64,000 bases of DNA from the NCBI GenBank assembly GCA_018350325.1, contig JAEVLN010000019.1:496001-560000 (forward strand), read 5' to 3'. Of this stretch, positions 33,172 through 45,947 are shown one piece after another. The translations under genes were made by a program, and so were the position numbers. Position 1 is the stretch's first letter; each line of letters opens with the position of its first letter. The notes below the pieces were generated by a model. It was not told where the DNA came from, searched no databases, and worked only from the letters and a program-made list of their open reading frames with translations. The stretch comes from Globodera rostochiensis (lineage: Eukaryota; Nematoda; Chromadorea; Rhabditida; Heteroderidae).

Positions 33172-35748
33172 ATGGTCAGCCCATATGGACAATGGGAGGG
33201 CAGTGACGTTGAACTTTCTCAACGGCAGAAAAGTGATTGGACTTTGGATTTGTTCATTGTCCTTGGCTCCCAAACGGCTTTCTTCGCGCTTGGCTGGATT
33301 TTTTTCATGAAACAATTGTTTCGGGACTACGAGGTCCGTCTTTTGTTAGCCAATTCGAGACTTTTCATCGTGAAAAAAACATTCCCGTAAAGAAACTAAA
33401 TATATTGTGAAATTTTGTAAACTTTACACCTTTTTATGATTTTTCTATTTTAAGGTCCATCAGAGAGCAGTTCAAGTCTTTTTCTCCGTCACTTTTGCAC
33501 TTTCCTGCACAATGTTTGAGCTCATCATTTTCGAAATTTTGGGAGTGTTGGCCAATAGGTTGGCTTTTAAACATTTCTATTTCGGGATGTGAACTTTGCG
33601 TTTTTTTGTTAGAGTTTTGCTTTCCGGATGGGAATCAGAGAAAAATTCAATTCCCGAAAAGTTAATCACACAAAAATCTCATGATTTGGCAGAACCGTCT
33701 GTTTTGTTGATTTTTTGGGTGTATATTTTGGCCTTACATTCCTAAATGAAAAAATTCGAATTTTTCTCTTACAGTTCGCGTCTGCTGACATGGCGCGTTT
33801 CGCTGTACGCCATGTTGGTGCTGCTGATCTGCCTGATTCCACTTTACTTTTTTTACTCCCTGACGCGCGTTATTCGAATTGGTTTGTTTTTTTTAAAGCT
33901 ATTTTTGAACTTAAAAAAACATTTTCAGTGCCCTCCTCGTGGACTCCCCAACTTACGGTGGTCCTTTGGATGCTTTTCGTGTACCTTTTTTGGAAATTGG
34001 GCGACAATTTTCCGATATTCAGCCCAAAACATGGCATTTTCTCTATTCAACAGGTTCAATTTTTGCGTTTTTTGAATAAACAATTAATGTTTAAATTAAT
34101 CGAAAACATTTTTAAACTTATTTTTAAAAGGTTTTTTAGGCAATTTCTCGGCTTGGCGTTGTCGGCGTCACGGTGATCGCCTTTCTGTCCGGTTTCGGTG
34201 CTGTGAATGCCCCATACACTTGCATGACCATTTTTATGGTTCAAAAAAAACAAAAAAAATTGAAAAAAAAAGTAATATTTTTTAAAGCGTCCCGTCACCG
34301 ACGAGGACATTGCCCAGTTGGAGCGGAAATTGCGCCAAAATATGGAAATGATCGTGGCGAAGAAGCGAAAATTGGCATTGAAACAAATTGAAATGAATCG
34401 ATGTGCGTACGTTTTGATGCTTTTTTTTTTGTTGTCGGAACGTTAAGACAAAACGCAGAATATATAATTTTTTTTTTTCAATTTTTTCGTTTTAGCCCAA
34501 ACGGAACCCGTCGGTCTGTTCAAACGCGTGATCGGAAGTTTCTCGGCACCAAACGGCGGTTTGCGCGATCAGATCGGGTGCAGTTGAACAAAAAAAAACC
34601 GGGGCTTTTTGAATTGACACGACGCTTTGTTTGTTTAGATTGCTTCAAAGTGAGATAATTCCGCTCGAGGAGTTCGGCAAGTATTTGTTCCTCGAGCTGG
34701 TGGAACTTCGGAATATGCGAGTTCGGCAAATTTGTATGAGGGGGAATTTGTTCCCATTTTTTAGGACCGTGTCGAGTACAGTCGCACTTGGCAAGGCATT
34801 TATTTCAACATTGCCGGCCATTTCTTCTCCGTTTATTGCATTTGGAAATTGTTTATTTGCACGGTGAGTTTTAAAAGTTTTATATTTTTTTTCTTTTTTT
34901 AAATAATTTTAATTTTTAGGTAAATATTGTGTTCGATCGCGTTGGAAAAGTGGACCCGATCACAAAAGGCATCGAAATCGTTGTCAAACACTTTGGCTAC
35001 CAAATTGACGTGCGTTTTATATTTAAGTTTTTTTGAACAAAAAATTAGGCAATTTTTTAAGAAAAATTATTCCCTACCCCCAAAGAAAAATTTGCATTTC
35101 TAATGACCCCTCCGCGACACCTCCCGAAATTAAAAAAAACGGGAAAAGCATAAATTCCCTCAAATTCTATTAGTACAAAACAATATATGCCCAACCCTTC
35201 CCCCAAAAAAAGGTCCGCTTCTGGTCCCAGCAGTGCTCCTTTTTGGTCATCGGTCTGATCGCTGTCACTTCCATCCGTGGCCTTTTGCTTACCATCGCCA
35301 AATTCTTCAACGCCATTTCAAACCGGCAGTCCTCCAACCTCATTGTGCTTGTCCTTGCGCATGTCATGGTGACTTGCCTAAGGGGGGAAATATCGGGCAC
35401 CGAGTTTTGAATCGGCGGGGACGGCACAAAGACTTTGGAGAACGTAAAAAGACGGCATTTTAGCGAATAATTTGATGCAATTGGAAATTGGCTGTTTTCT
35501 CCCCCCAGGGAATGTACTTCGTGTCCAGCGTCCTTTTGATTCGGATGAACATGCCGCCCGAATACCGGTAGGTAAAGTGATTAAATGGCCAATTTCCATT
35601 TTTATTTTGCAGCATAATCATCACCGAAGTTCTGGGGGAACTCCAATTCAATTTCTACCACCGTTGGTTCGATGTGATTTTCCTTTTATCGGCCATCTCC
35701 TCCATTCTCTTTTTGTGTTTGGCACACAAAAAAACACCAATTAAATAA
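33172..35748 (+). CDS. gphr: Golgi pH regulator (GPHR/GPR89)
   Basis: Multi-pass anion channel of the Golgi/ER that sets luminal pH. The reading starts [20 protein letters not shown], about 20 residues longer at the N-terminus than the vertebrate form, then follows the family almost block for block: [75 protein letters not shown], the cytosolic loop [98 protein letters not shown], ending [10 protein letters not shown]. About ten exons with introns of 50-100 nt, including a CCCC-rich one near 35080. All family blocks I can recall are present, so the gene looks intact. A trans-splice acceptor 14 nt before the ATG is likely. Confidence 0.96.
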
Positions 35749-36161
35749 TGAAAATTATATTTTATTTTTTCCTTCAATATTATTGCTTCACTGCCAAAAT
35801 TTTGTATAAAATAAAAAAAGTATTAAAATATCAATTTCATCATTTTTATCCACCGGTGTAAATTCTCTCTCGCTGGGGAATAAAATTGTTCAATGTCGCT
35901 GTGGGGGTTTTCGGGTGGGTCTATCCCAATCGTTTCATCCAAACACAGCACAAACAATTAAAATTGAATGTTGTCAAATCCTTCGGATCGGAGACCATTA
36001 AATTTGGTTTCGAAATTAATAGACGACATTGTCCAAAAACCCGTCGGGGCGGCATGTTGAGAATTGGGTCCCAACCATACAAATTAGTTTCACGAAAATG
36101 GACTCATTAATTGGAAAACAAGTTCGTATTTAGTCGGCCATCACGGGATTTGATTGGTGTC

Positions 36162-36545
36162 AGTACGTTTTGCCAACGATCGTTTTGCCAACTGCACATT
36201 TTGCCAACCCAGCCAAAATGGTACGTTTTGCCAACACAGCAAAAATATTACGTTTTGCCAACCCATCAAAATGTTTCATTTCGCCAACTCATCAAAAACT
36301 TAAATTTCGACCAATTTCGAACCCCGGACCCGGATTCGAAGGTTTTTTGATTCAAAATTTATTTGGAATCTAATTGCTTCGAAACATTCAAAAAAACCTG
36401 ATCAAAACAATCCAAAAAGCAAAGTTGGCAAAATGGGCAGTTGGCAAAACGTACCGTTGGTAAAACGTACCATTTTTGCTGAGTTGGCAAAACGTACCAT
36501 TTTGGCTGGGTTGGCAAAATGTACAGTTGGCAAAACGTAGGGTTA
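36162..36545. mobile_element. Foldback element built of TTTTGCCAAC repeats
   Basis: The left arm (36162-36285) repeats TACGTTTTGCCAAC and CATTTTGCCAACCCAGCC. The right arm (36421-36543) is its reverse complement (GTTGGCAAAACGTACC). Arms of about 120 bp are separated by about 140 bp of unrelated sequence. There is no coding capacity and no clear target duplication, so the class is unknown. Confidence 0.75.
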
Positions 36546-37275
36546 CCGATTTGATTACGTACAGCCGCTATTTCATTAAAGAAAGCAAACAAATGTGAAA
36601 TTGGACCACCAATGGAATGAGAATTCGGATTTTAATTAAATATTCCAGACTTTCTGAACCCATTTGTTCAAATCATTTGAGAACACTCGAATTCGAAGAG
36701 TTTATTAATATTCCAGATTTTCTGAACCCATTTTTGTTTAAATCATTTGAGAACATTTAGAAACAATGCTCCAAAAATGAGTACCTTTGGAAATATCATT
36801 GCCTATATGGAGCGGTGGTGGGTGCTATGACTAGAACCCAGATTTTCCGGTACCCCGCGTTTCGGCGCCGACAAGTTTTTTGTTATAACTTAGTTCAAAG
36901 TCAACCAAACCAAACATTCTTGGTATCATACGAAAGCATGCAATGAGTACGTCGACTTAAATAAAAAAAGTTATGACTCACTCAGCCACGCAAAAATAGC
37001 ACAGAAAATAGATTTTTACACATTTTAAGCTATAACTTTTTTTGAAAAGACAAATCGGTTTGCTTAAGCTTGATCAAAGGTTCAGCATACATGTCACTTG
37101 GCTGGGCGCCGCAGGTGTCGCATCACCGTTGGCCCAGACGTAGTCCCCCCCCCCCCCTTATTCAGACACCCACTCGTTAAACAATGAATTTTAGTATTTA
37201 TCGTAACGATTCTCTGTATTATTATTATCTCTAACTACAGGTAGAAGTAGACATACCTCTGAAAATTTTTCGGCA

Positions 37276-37535
37276 CTTGTATAGACGGGGGGGGGGGGGT
37301 CGAGTTGCAAAATCATAGGGTGTAGGCTTTTGGGTTTTCATCACAAAATTTGTTTCCTTCTATGTGTTTTTGGGGTCATAGAATCCAAATCATGAACCCA
37401 AAAGGGTCCCCCCTATGATTTTGCAACTCGACCCCCCGTCTATACAAGCTGCAAACCCCCGTCTATACAAGCTGCAAACCCCCGTCTATACAAGCTGCAA
37501 ACCCCCGTCTATACAAGCTGCGACCCCCCGTCTAT
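37276..37535. repeat. Inverted repeat with tandem CTATACAAGCTGC units
   Basis: CTTGTATAGAC + G-run + TCGAGTTGCAAAATCATAGGG near 37276 is matched by its reverse complement CCCTATGATTTTGCAACTCG + CCCCCCGTCTATACAAG near 37412. On the right, the end unit CCCCGTCTATACAAGCTGC is repeated four to five times to 37535. Confidence 0.85.
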
Positions 37536-38152
37536 AACAGCAACATGTCTGAACAGACGAGGGAGACTTTTGCTTTCAAGCTGAGTTCGCGCAGTTGATG
37601 TCTGTTGAACTAGGGTTGTATTTTCCGTTTTGATTTGTTGAGAATTCTGTTTAGACTGGGGTGGGCGATAAGGCGTCGCACTGCAGAAAAGCCATCGAAA
37701 AAATCTTGAGTTTGTGTCGTGGGGAATTCCCGGCCTCATGTGTTAAAATCCATTTGTTGTCTATTTCGTTGGTGTCTGATTAGACTGCATCGGGAAATTT
37801 TAACGAATCTTGAATTGTAAAACGAAGCGAATTCTCTGCCCGATGTGTTACAATCAAAGTTTTGTCTATCTCGTTCTTCTGATTGATGATGATGAAGCTT
37901 TCGTGGGGGGGGGGGGTTGTAAGGTGTTGATTTAGGATTATATTTTCCTTTTTGCTTTGTTAAGAATTTTGATTCAGACGGAGCATCGAGAAAATTTTAA
38001 CGAATCTAAGCTTGTAAATTCGTATCGTAATTCTCGTTGTGAGTTAAAATTAATTGGTTGGGTACAACAATAAGACATGGGGAGCATGATTAGCAGATTA
38101 TCAGAATAGCTGCAGTTACGGCGTAAATTGTCTGGGTCTAAACTGTTCGTTT

Positions 38153-38485
38153 TCAACGTCTGTCGGTGTCTGTGCTTCCCGTCGGCCGAACTCTCGTCAA
38201 CTCGTCCCGGTACTTCTTGAATTCCTCCTGTATTTCGCGCTTCTCCGGCAACCACGGATCCTTGGCCAAGTCGGCATGAAAGCTGCTGAAAGCTTTCTCA
38301 GCCTTCTCAATTTCGGGTTCTAGCGGATTCTGCAATTCAAAAACCATCATTATAACTGCTCTTGTAGCTTAGTTGACAAGCAGCACCTGATGAATCATGG
38401 CGATCAATTTTTGCACCTCAGCGTTCAGAGCCGTCCTGAATGCCTGTGATTCTGGACTCCGAGATTGGTAATAGCAAGCTAGTCC
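38153..38485 (-). CDS. Putative gene, last two exons, charged helical protein
   Basis: I do not recognise a family. Two phase-compatible exons on the minus strand (about 38387-38485 and about 38153-38330) have clean splice signals (CAG/GTGCTG and TTGCAG). They read SPESQAFRTALNAEVQKLIA then EPEIEKAEKAFSSFHADLAK, PEKREIQEEFKKYRDELTR, ending DTDRR. The composition suggests amphipathic helices. The upstream exons and start codon were not found. It could be a remnant. Confidence 0.45.
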
Positions 38486-38778
38486 CTTCAGAAAAAAATG
38501 CCGAATATGGGTATCTCTCAGAATTCGATAAGAAAAAATATTTAGTCTTTATCCCGCTTCCGGAAATAATTCCTTGGCGAAATGTTTTTTAATTTTTTAA
38601 AAATTTTTATACCATACGATTGGGAGTGTTCGGGCGCCCATTATACTGTATGTATTAGGAAGGCTAGTCGAACCAAATCAACGACTCACAATTTCTATCA
38701 CGTTAAAATTGCTAAATTTTTAAAGGCGGCACAAAAGCCCCCCAAAAATTTTTCCGAAATATGACAGCCAACTTCAGA

Positions 38779-39015
38779 CGACTGGTGGCGCGGACCGCGG
38801 ACGTCAGGCCAACAAGAAGAAGGAAGAGCTCTCAGACACCGATTCTGAGGGCGTAAGTTGGCAAATTTTAAAAATTTTCCGTGAATCTAAATTTTCTGTT
38901 TAAAGGTTCTACGCGGACTGAGACCAAAAAGAAGACGACTCGTGGCGCGGACGTCAGGCCAACAAGAAGAAAGACAAAAAGGAGCCGGAGCCGCCATACA
39001 TGAACATGATGTAAT
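38779..39015 (+). CDS. Putative terminal exon pair with repeated RGRQANKKK motif
   Basis: An acceptor at 38778 opens an exon reading DRGRQANKKKEELSDTDSEG. It ends at a GTAAGT donor. A second exon (about 38917-39015) repeats the motif as DDSWRGRQANKKKDKKEPEP and ends YMNMM before TAA. The DNA around GGCGCGGACGTCAGGCCAAC is duplicated. An AATAAA signal follows at about 39160. Upstream exons were not found, so this may be a gene fragment. The product would be a disordered, lysine-rich tail. Confidence 0.35.
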
Positions 39016-39472
39016 TTTGCTGCCCCACTAAATATTGTGCTGGTATATGTATATGCTGTTATCCGTGATCTCTCAATTCTTGTGTATGTACCCCAAAGTA
39101 TGTGATCCATTGTTGCCTATGTATATGTACATATTCTGTATCATCTCACGTGTTCTGTGAATAAAATGAGTTCAAAGAGTTCGTCCATTATGTTTGCATA
39201 TTTTTACGAAATATATGGGAGCTAAATTGTTGGTTACGGGATTAAAATAAGCGGTTACAGCTCAAAGACTAATTTTTGTCCCCTCCCATACTCCCCTAAT
39301 TAGAACTGATCTCTTCCCCGTCCAACACTTGTTCCATCTATTCATATCAATGACTGCTGTTTTTTTAACTTTTTCTTGGAAAAAAATCCGCAAATGGAGG
39401 TGATTCGACAGTCGCAGTGAATTTTCGAATCATATGTAGATTTTACGCCACACATTTATCGTTTTAATTCAA

Positions 39473-39946
39473 ACAGACCCGGGACTGAAGTGTCTTTTGA
39501 CTGGGGACTCAGTTGTCCACAGATTAAAAAATGGGAAAAATCAGTCATACTGGCTTTCAAAATTAGGAATTAGTTGATAGAAAATCAAAATTGAGAATTT
39601 AAAGTGGTTTTTAAACCGGTTTAAAATTTTTAAAATTAAGGAAAAAATTGTAAAATGGATACACTTCAGTACCAAAAGTAAAAATGAAACCCCTTTACAA
39701 CTGTGCACAGGACCCCGGCAAGGGTGGCGAAGCGCCCCCTAGGTACCATTCGGTAATTGTACTGAAGTGTCCATTTTTCTTTAATTTTCAAAATTTTAAA
39801 CCGGTTCAAAAACCGTTTTAGATTCTGCATTTTTAGTTTCTATTGACGAATTCGTAATTTTGAATGCCAATATGAGTGATTTTTCCCATTTTTAATCAAT
39901 GGAAAACTGAGTCCCCAGTCAAAAGACACTTCAGTCCTGGGTCTGT
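39473..39946. mobile_element. Long palindromic foldback element
   Basis: Starts ACAGACCCGGGACTGAAGTG and ends with its near-exact reverse complement CACTTCAGTCCTGGGTCTGT. Imperfect complementarity continues for roughly 200 bp on each arm (TTTTGACTGGGGACTCAGTT, AAACCGGTTTAAAA). The central loop of about 70 bp is GC-richer. It has no ORF and resembles a non-autonomous foldback transposon. Confidence 0.82.
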
Positions 39947-40150
39947 AACTCTTCAGGGAATGGTTGCCCAACAAATTTTTTTTTCAGATTTTACATTGCA
40001 GACCGAGAGGAGTCGATTATATTTCGTTCGATTTTGAGTCTGGACCGTATGACCGATACCGTAAAGTTTCGCTTGTTATGTTTTTTCGTTTTTATTTAGC
40101 AACAACAAAAAAAGTGTTGAAAGAAAGAATATTGTATGTATAAAATTTCT

Positions 40151-43100
40151 TCAACAAGCATCGTAAATCATTTTTTGGATGTGGCCAATAGTTCCACTTC
40201 GATTGCTTCGGAATGTTCTTGTAATTTCTCTCAATTTGCGAAATTGGTCCGTCGAAGTTAAAATGGTCACATTCAGTTCAACGATATGATCCAGCTAAAA
40301 ATTAAAAAAATGAAATGAAAATCAACAGTGAATCTCACAAAAATAGAAATTGAATCTGTCGCCAAGTTTGAGACATTTTTTGAGCTTCGTTGATGTACGG
40401 CCAATCCGATCTCGTAAATGCAGTCAACTTAAGAAAAGATAATACTCAGAAACAAATGCGTTAACGCACAAATTTGTTGGAGTTCCGTGAAGGTGGCCAT
40501 GGAGCACAAAGCAGCGGATGCAATTTCTCTCAAAGCGCGTGCAGGCAATGCAAAAAGCAGTTGAATCTGATTGGGAACAAAAGAAAGAAGTTCAATTGAA
40601 TTTGGATATTTTTATTAAGACCAAGTCGGGGAAAAAGGGACGGAGGGAATGCGTTTGGCCCAACTCGTGGGCCGCCGGACGCAAATGGGTGAGCAAAATC
40701 AGCGCGGGAAAGGCGGCAAAATGGTGGACAACACCGAGGGGGCATTCGAACGAGCGAAGGACGGCCAATCGAAGTTTACGTAGGCAATTCCCAAGCGAAT
40801 GGTACAGAGAAGGGTATCTGAACAAAGAGGAGGAGCTAACAAAGAAGCATTGACCAAAACGGACAGCCATGCTTTTTTCTAGGGTAGGACGGGACCGGGA
40901 CTTTTGGAAAAACCCGGACTACTGGACAAAAACAAGGAAAAAAATGATTGGTAAAAAACCGGGACCATTATAAGAGGATTTTGAAAAACCGGGACCAAAA
41001 TGGGGAAAATTGTTTCAGTAATGGTCTACCTACTTTTTTCTATAACTTACCTCGTGAAGAATTCGTGGGCAGACATTTTGCATCTAAGCTGAATGTGCAG
41101 TGATCGCTGTTGCGTGGGCGGAGTGCCAAAAATGCGTTCGATGAGCACGGCAAACAGCTGAACATGGGCATTTCGAACCTGGAATAAGCCGCTGCGAATT
41201 AGCCCATCCGATAAAAATGGGGAAAAAAAATTCAAAATTCTCTCACCGGCCAGAACTCGTCGGCACATCCGTTGAGGCTAAGCTGAAAGGCTTCTTCCAC
41301 GTAAGGAAAAATGCGCTCCTCAAGCAGAGATTGGGAGAACAATAAGCGAAGCACATTAACACAATGAAACCTAAAACAATTGAAACAAAAATTGGTAATT
41401 TACCAATTCAAATGCTTAATTTTCAGAACTCACTCCAATTGCCGATCCTCCGATCGTCTGCAGTCCAACAACGCGCTCACTGTGTGGTCAAAATTAGCAA
41501 ATTTCCGTCGGTCGGGAGACAGCGGCGGCTCCGAGCAAAGCAAAGCATTGACCAAATGGGGAAGGCCCGCGCTACGCCGCGAAGGGCACAAATGACGGGC
41601 ACTAACTAAGAAATAAAACAGCTTAAAATTCCCCTTTTTTTGTTCTTCGATTTTCGATTGGTTTTTTCTTCACAAAATTTGGAAATTTTAAAGGAATTTA
41701 TTTTTGTTGGCGCAAAGTTCGCAACTTTTTCCGGTCAAAGCGTCCACAATTTGTCGAAGCCATTTGGCGGGTGAACACGGAAATTGGTCAGACGCCGAAG
41801 AAAAGGCCCAAAAACGGATGCAAATGACGCGAAAGGCGTCGGCAGCGGCCTAAATGGGGAGAGGGAATTTGTAAATCTTTCAAAACTTTTTGGCATAAAA
41901 TACCTCAAAAGCCCCGCAGTGTCGGCATTCGGTGAGCTGAAGCCAAAAATATTCACCAATTTTGATCATCTGCTCAGTTGACAACGAATTCGGGGAGGGC
42001 ATCTGCAAAAAGGGGACAAAAAATGAAAAAAAAAAAAAATTAAAATCGCTTTACCCATTTAATGAGACGAGAAAAAATGTGAGAAATGGATTTGTGTGAA
42101 CGCCAACAAGTCTTTGACAGCAGCTGAACAGTTCTAAAGTCTAAATTTCTTTCGGTGCTAAAAATCGAAAGGTAATTTTACTGTCTTCAAAATTGCCGTT
42201 TGATTGTCCAATTGATGGCAAAAAGCCCTCGGGGGAAAGCGAATGGACCACCGGAGACACTAACTGAGCGGCGCAATGGCACAGCGAAAGGAGGGCGTGT
42301 AAAAATGACGAAGAAACTAAATATTTATTTGGTTTGATTTTGAACCATTTTTCAACAATTTTATAAATAATTTACTTTACGTTCAATGTTTGTTGCGTTA
42401 TCGTCTCGAAAAATGTGTGGCATTGAAGCGAGAATTGCGGAAAGAATGGCGTGGAGTTGGGGACAAATTTGGACGAGACGGATGAGATTTGGCTGAACAA
42501 ATTGGGGGAAAACTTTTTTTTTAAAAAGCGGGAGAAAAATTGTAACATTTTCTTCGTCAAATCCATTGACATTGGCGGCTTGCTCGCAAACATTGGCCCC
42601 CAATTTGATGAGGGCATCAAAAAATGCACGCCGAACATTGTCGGACAGACGCGGGAGAAGAAAACGCAAACTGAAAATGCATTTTTTTAGAGGTGAATAT
42701 ATTAAATTGGTTTTAAAACCATCAAAAACAGTCCAAAATAAAAACCAAAATATTTGATTAAACACAAATCTTAAAAATATGGGGGAGCTCTGATTAAAAC
42801 AGACCGATATTCCACCGCCAATTGATGTCGAGGGCTGTGGGGGTTGGCGAACAACAAATCCTTTTTGGTGTTTTCCAGAAAAACGGTAAAATCCTAAAAA
42901 AATAATTCATTAAACACAAAGAAGCAAAATATCGAAAAAAACGTCGTACAAATGAAATTCCTTTTTGAAGCGGTGATGGGAAAATTTGGTCGATTAATTT
43001 GAGCGCCGTGTCCTAAAATTGATTTATAAAAAAGCAATTCTAAATTTTCTGGCCTGGCACAGCTCGAATTGGTCGTCCAATGAAGCGATCAGCGCCTTCC

Positions 43101-45390
43101 ATTCGAATGGGGCAAATGAAAGATCTGAGAAAATAGAAAAATCGAAATGATCAGCAGCGCGATACTGCCCCCAAATACCGCACAATTGGGCCGAATGAAT
43201 GAGCGAAATGAGCATCAACGCAAAAACGCGACACGAAAAGCCCAACTAAAATATTTAAAAATCAAATTTCGTTTCTCAAAATATTTATACAAAATTCGAA
43301 CCTCCCCATCGCTCTCTCCATTTGCTGTTTCTTCATCCTTTTCAATTTCGTAGATCAAAAGCGTTGATTGGTCGGCTAAACGTTTTAAAGCAAAATTTTT
43401 TTTTTTTTTGTAAAAATTCTAAAATCAATTTCCCAACGAAACCTATACTAGTTTTATTAATTAAAATTAACTTTCTAATTTTTTTAAGAAACCTTTAAAC
43501 GCCAAAATAGTGTTATGTTGTCAAATCGATTAAAAGTCTTATTTTATAAGTCACTAACGCAAATGTTCCAACGCCAGTTGCTCAATGTCATGGACAAATT
43601 GGCGATATTTTGTCAAATTTAGCACATCATTAATTTTCTGTAGGGATTTGGAGTGCTCACTGACGCGAGAAAAAAGCTGAAATTAAAGCAAATGGTTTTA
43701 TCGGAGGTTTATTAAATCGAAAAAACCTTTGCAATTTGTGTCAAAATGTGCTGTCGTACGGAGGGCGACGGTTCGCCAAAAGATTTGGCAACGAATTGGC
43801 GGACAATTTGGCACTCTCTGGCAGAAACGGGGCGAGCCCCTTTTGGATGGGAACAGATCAAAGAGAGGGCGGACAATTGAGTCTAAAAGAGATTTTGGTA
43901 AATCATCCAAAAACATTTTCTTCTCCATTCTCTGAACACTTTTAACCTCCGAATCGGTGGACGGTCCGTCAAAAAGTGCTTTCTCCATAAAATCTGCAGA
44001 GATTCCGCCGCCGCCGTTCTGCTCGTCACTGAACTCGGCGGCGGACACAAAATCCTCCCAGCCAAAGTCGCAATTGCCCTCCTCGTTGCCAATGCGGTCG
44101 ATTGCCAATCGCAAAAGGGTGCAGAGGGCGCGCGGGGAGTGAGCCGAGTCGCGCGGAAGCGCTGAAAATGGAAACATTTTTTTAGGAAATTGCAATTTTT
44201 AAACATAAAACAAGAAATTTACACACACGCAAATGAGTGAAATTCCAAGCGGAACCATCGCCTCGATTCGGGCGATTTCAGAAGAGCCGGCAAAAGCTTT
44301 TGTTCGATTGCTTGGCGTACAGAGACCTAAAAAGTTTAATTTTTACAGAAACTTCACCAAACCAGAGAGACAACAGGCGGCCTATGTATGAATTCCACCC
44401 AACACCCAATAAACAAAACGCCAGAAAACCGGACAGTTTTTCTAAAAGTCCCCCAAATTCTGAATAATATTAAAATGCTAACATCCGTCGCCAATAGCTG
44501 CTTTTTAATCCAGTCCATGTGAAATGTAAGCGTATTCGGTCGGTTAAGTCGAACTGCGACGGAACAATCGTCGACGATCACTTTAGAAATCTGAGAAATT
44601 TTTTGGAAATGGAATTTGAAAACATTTTCACCTGAATGCTAAGCGGAGCGTGCCCTATTTGGGCGTAAAGACGTGCAACAAACGGTTCTGTCATCAAACG
44701 GTCCCGCAATGAAAGAGACGCCTCAACGGCGGAACAGTGAAGCAACGAATGCTGCAAATAAAAAGTTAAGGAAATTTTTTGAATAATAAATTTCATACCC
44801 TAACACAAAAATTTAAATTTAAAACATTTACCAATGCTTTTATGCGAATTTTGCTAAACAATTCGGTGTGCGCCCCGCACAGCGAATGCCCAACAGAGAG
44901 AAGCCATTCGCAGCCTTTGTCAATTGTTAGGCAATGGACTAAAATTGTTTTTTTGTTTAAAAGAAAAAGCTAAAAAAATTGAATTAAACTCTCACCGCAA
45001 TTTGTGCCATGCAATGCAACCAAATTCATCAGAAGAGCAGCGCATTGGTAGCCAATTGATTCGGCGTAAGGAAAGTCCAAAAAGCGAAGGCAATGGGAAA
45101 GGAAAAGCGATTGCGTCGAATTTGAAAGTGAGGAGCAAAATTCGCTAAAAGAAGTCAACGAATTAATTATTCCGACCCAAATTTGGTCAACAAAAAAACT
45201 TGCATTAAAATTGAGCTAATGCGCGTGAGGACCGTTGAGCATCGGAGCACGCGAGGCGCATCGGTGGCCCAACAAATGGCCTCTTGGACGAGGAGAGACA
45301 CGCAATGGTCGGACAGAAACCCTAATTACCTAATTTGTGTGCTATTAAATGTAAAAAAGCGAACCTCCATGCTGTCCACAACATGGAAGT
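40151..45390 (-). CDS. THADA/Trm732-like protein (DUF2428, HEAT repeats)
   Basis: Large helical-repeat protein. In yeast the homologue Trm732 partners the Trm7 methyltransferase for 2'-O-methylation of tRNA position 32; the animal homologue is THADA. More than 20 small exons with introns of 45-200 nt. N-terminal pieces: DHCVSLLVQEAICWATDAPR, LHCSAVEASLSLRDRLM. DUF2428 pieces, 41000-42300: VSPVVHSLSPEGFLPS, LLSKTCWRSHKSISHIF, GEYFWLQLTECRHCGAFE, RNAHVQLFAVLIERIFGTPP and SAHEFFTR. These match the family's APV-x-L-x-P-(E/D)-G, CCWRS-x-KE, RHRGAFE, RNA-x-x-LFGALV-x-R-x-G and (E)FFSR motifs. C-terminal repeats include LREIASAALCSMATF, ending MIYDAC. The 5' end is uncertain. No methyltransferase domain is present, as expected. 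Some exons were assigned by frame only. Confidence 0.8.
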
Positions 45391-45947
45391 AACCATTCCG
45401 GTTTGGACTGAGAAAACAATATTTCCTGAAGACTTTGTGACGTTTTGAAATGGCAACAATCCGTTGACATTTTTTAATCTCTTAAAACTTCACAAAAATT
45501 CGATAAATAAATAAGAATCGATCCACGAACGACAAAAAAAAACAAAAAACGAAAATTCATTTGTTCAAATCATAACGCCAAGACCATTTAAAAATAAAAT
45601 TTGAAAATCCCATAAAATGGGAACTGCACTTTATAAAAGAAGGATCACTTTCATTTTCTGCGTTCACTCACTTCTCATCGATGCCATCGACCCACCGTCT
45701 ATAAAAGTGCCAAACTCAGTTTTTGTAGAATTTTTTTTATTGTATATTTCAAAAAATGAAGTGAAATACCTGACTGATAATTTTACCATGTAAAAACACT
45801 TTTTAATGCTATAATTGTTATTTTTACTCACATTTTTTCGCACCTACACATTCCGAGATTTTTTCGAATGCTATCGTTATAGTCTTGATTAAATTACAAT
45901 TCTTTATTTTAGCTTGGACTCTCTCTCTCTCTCTTCTATCTAACATT
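45391..45947. other. Divergent spacer between THADA-like and BAR genes
   Basis: AT-rich. It contains a copy of a dispersed phrase (ATTCATTTGTTCAAATCATAACGCC, also near 9218) and a TTTTAG acceptor-like site at 45911-45912, 35 nt before the BAR gene ATG, with a CT microsatellite between them. Confidence 0.4.

Larger units (their letters stand above)
35749..38152. other. Repeat-rich spacer without gene
   Basis: No supported gene. It contains two foldback elements (annotated separately), an imperfect direct repeat of about 70 bp at 36648-36760 (TTCCAGA-TTTTCTGAACCCA ... ATCATTTGAGAAC) and poly-C/G runs at 37145, 37285 and 37907. Confidence 0.5.

Noticed and set aside
40518..40853. 111-codon plus frame in the THADA-like region
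   Set aside because: Antisense to C-terminal exons of the minus-strand gene that continue the helical-repeat frame (LREIASAALCSM).
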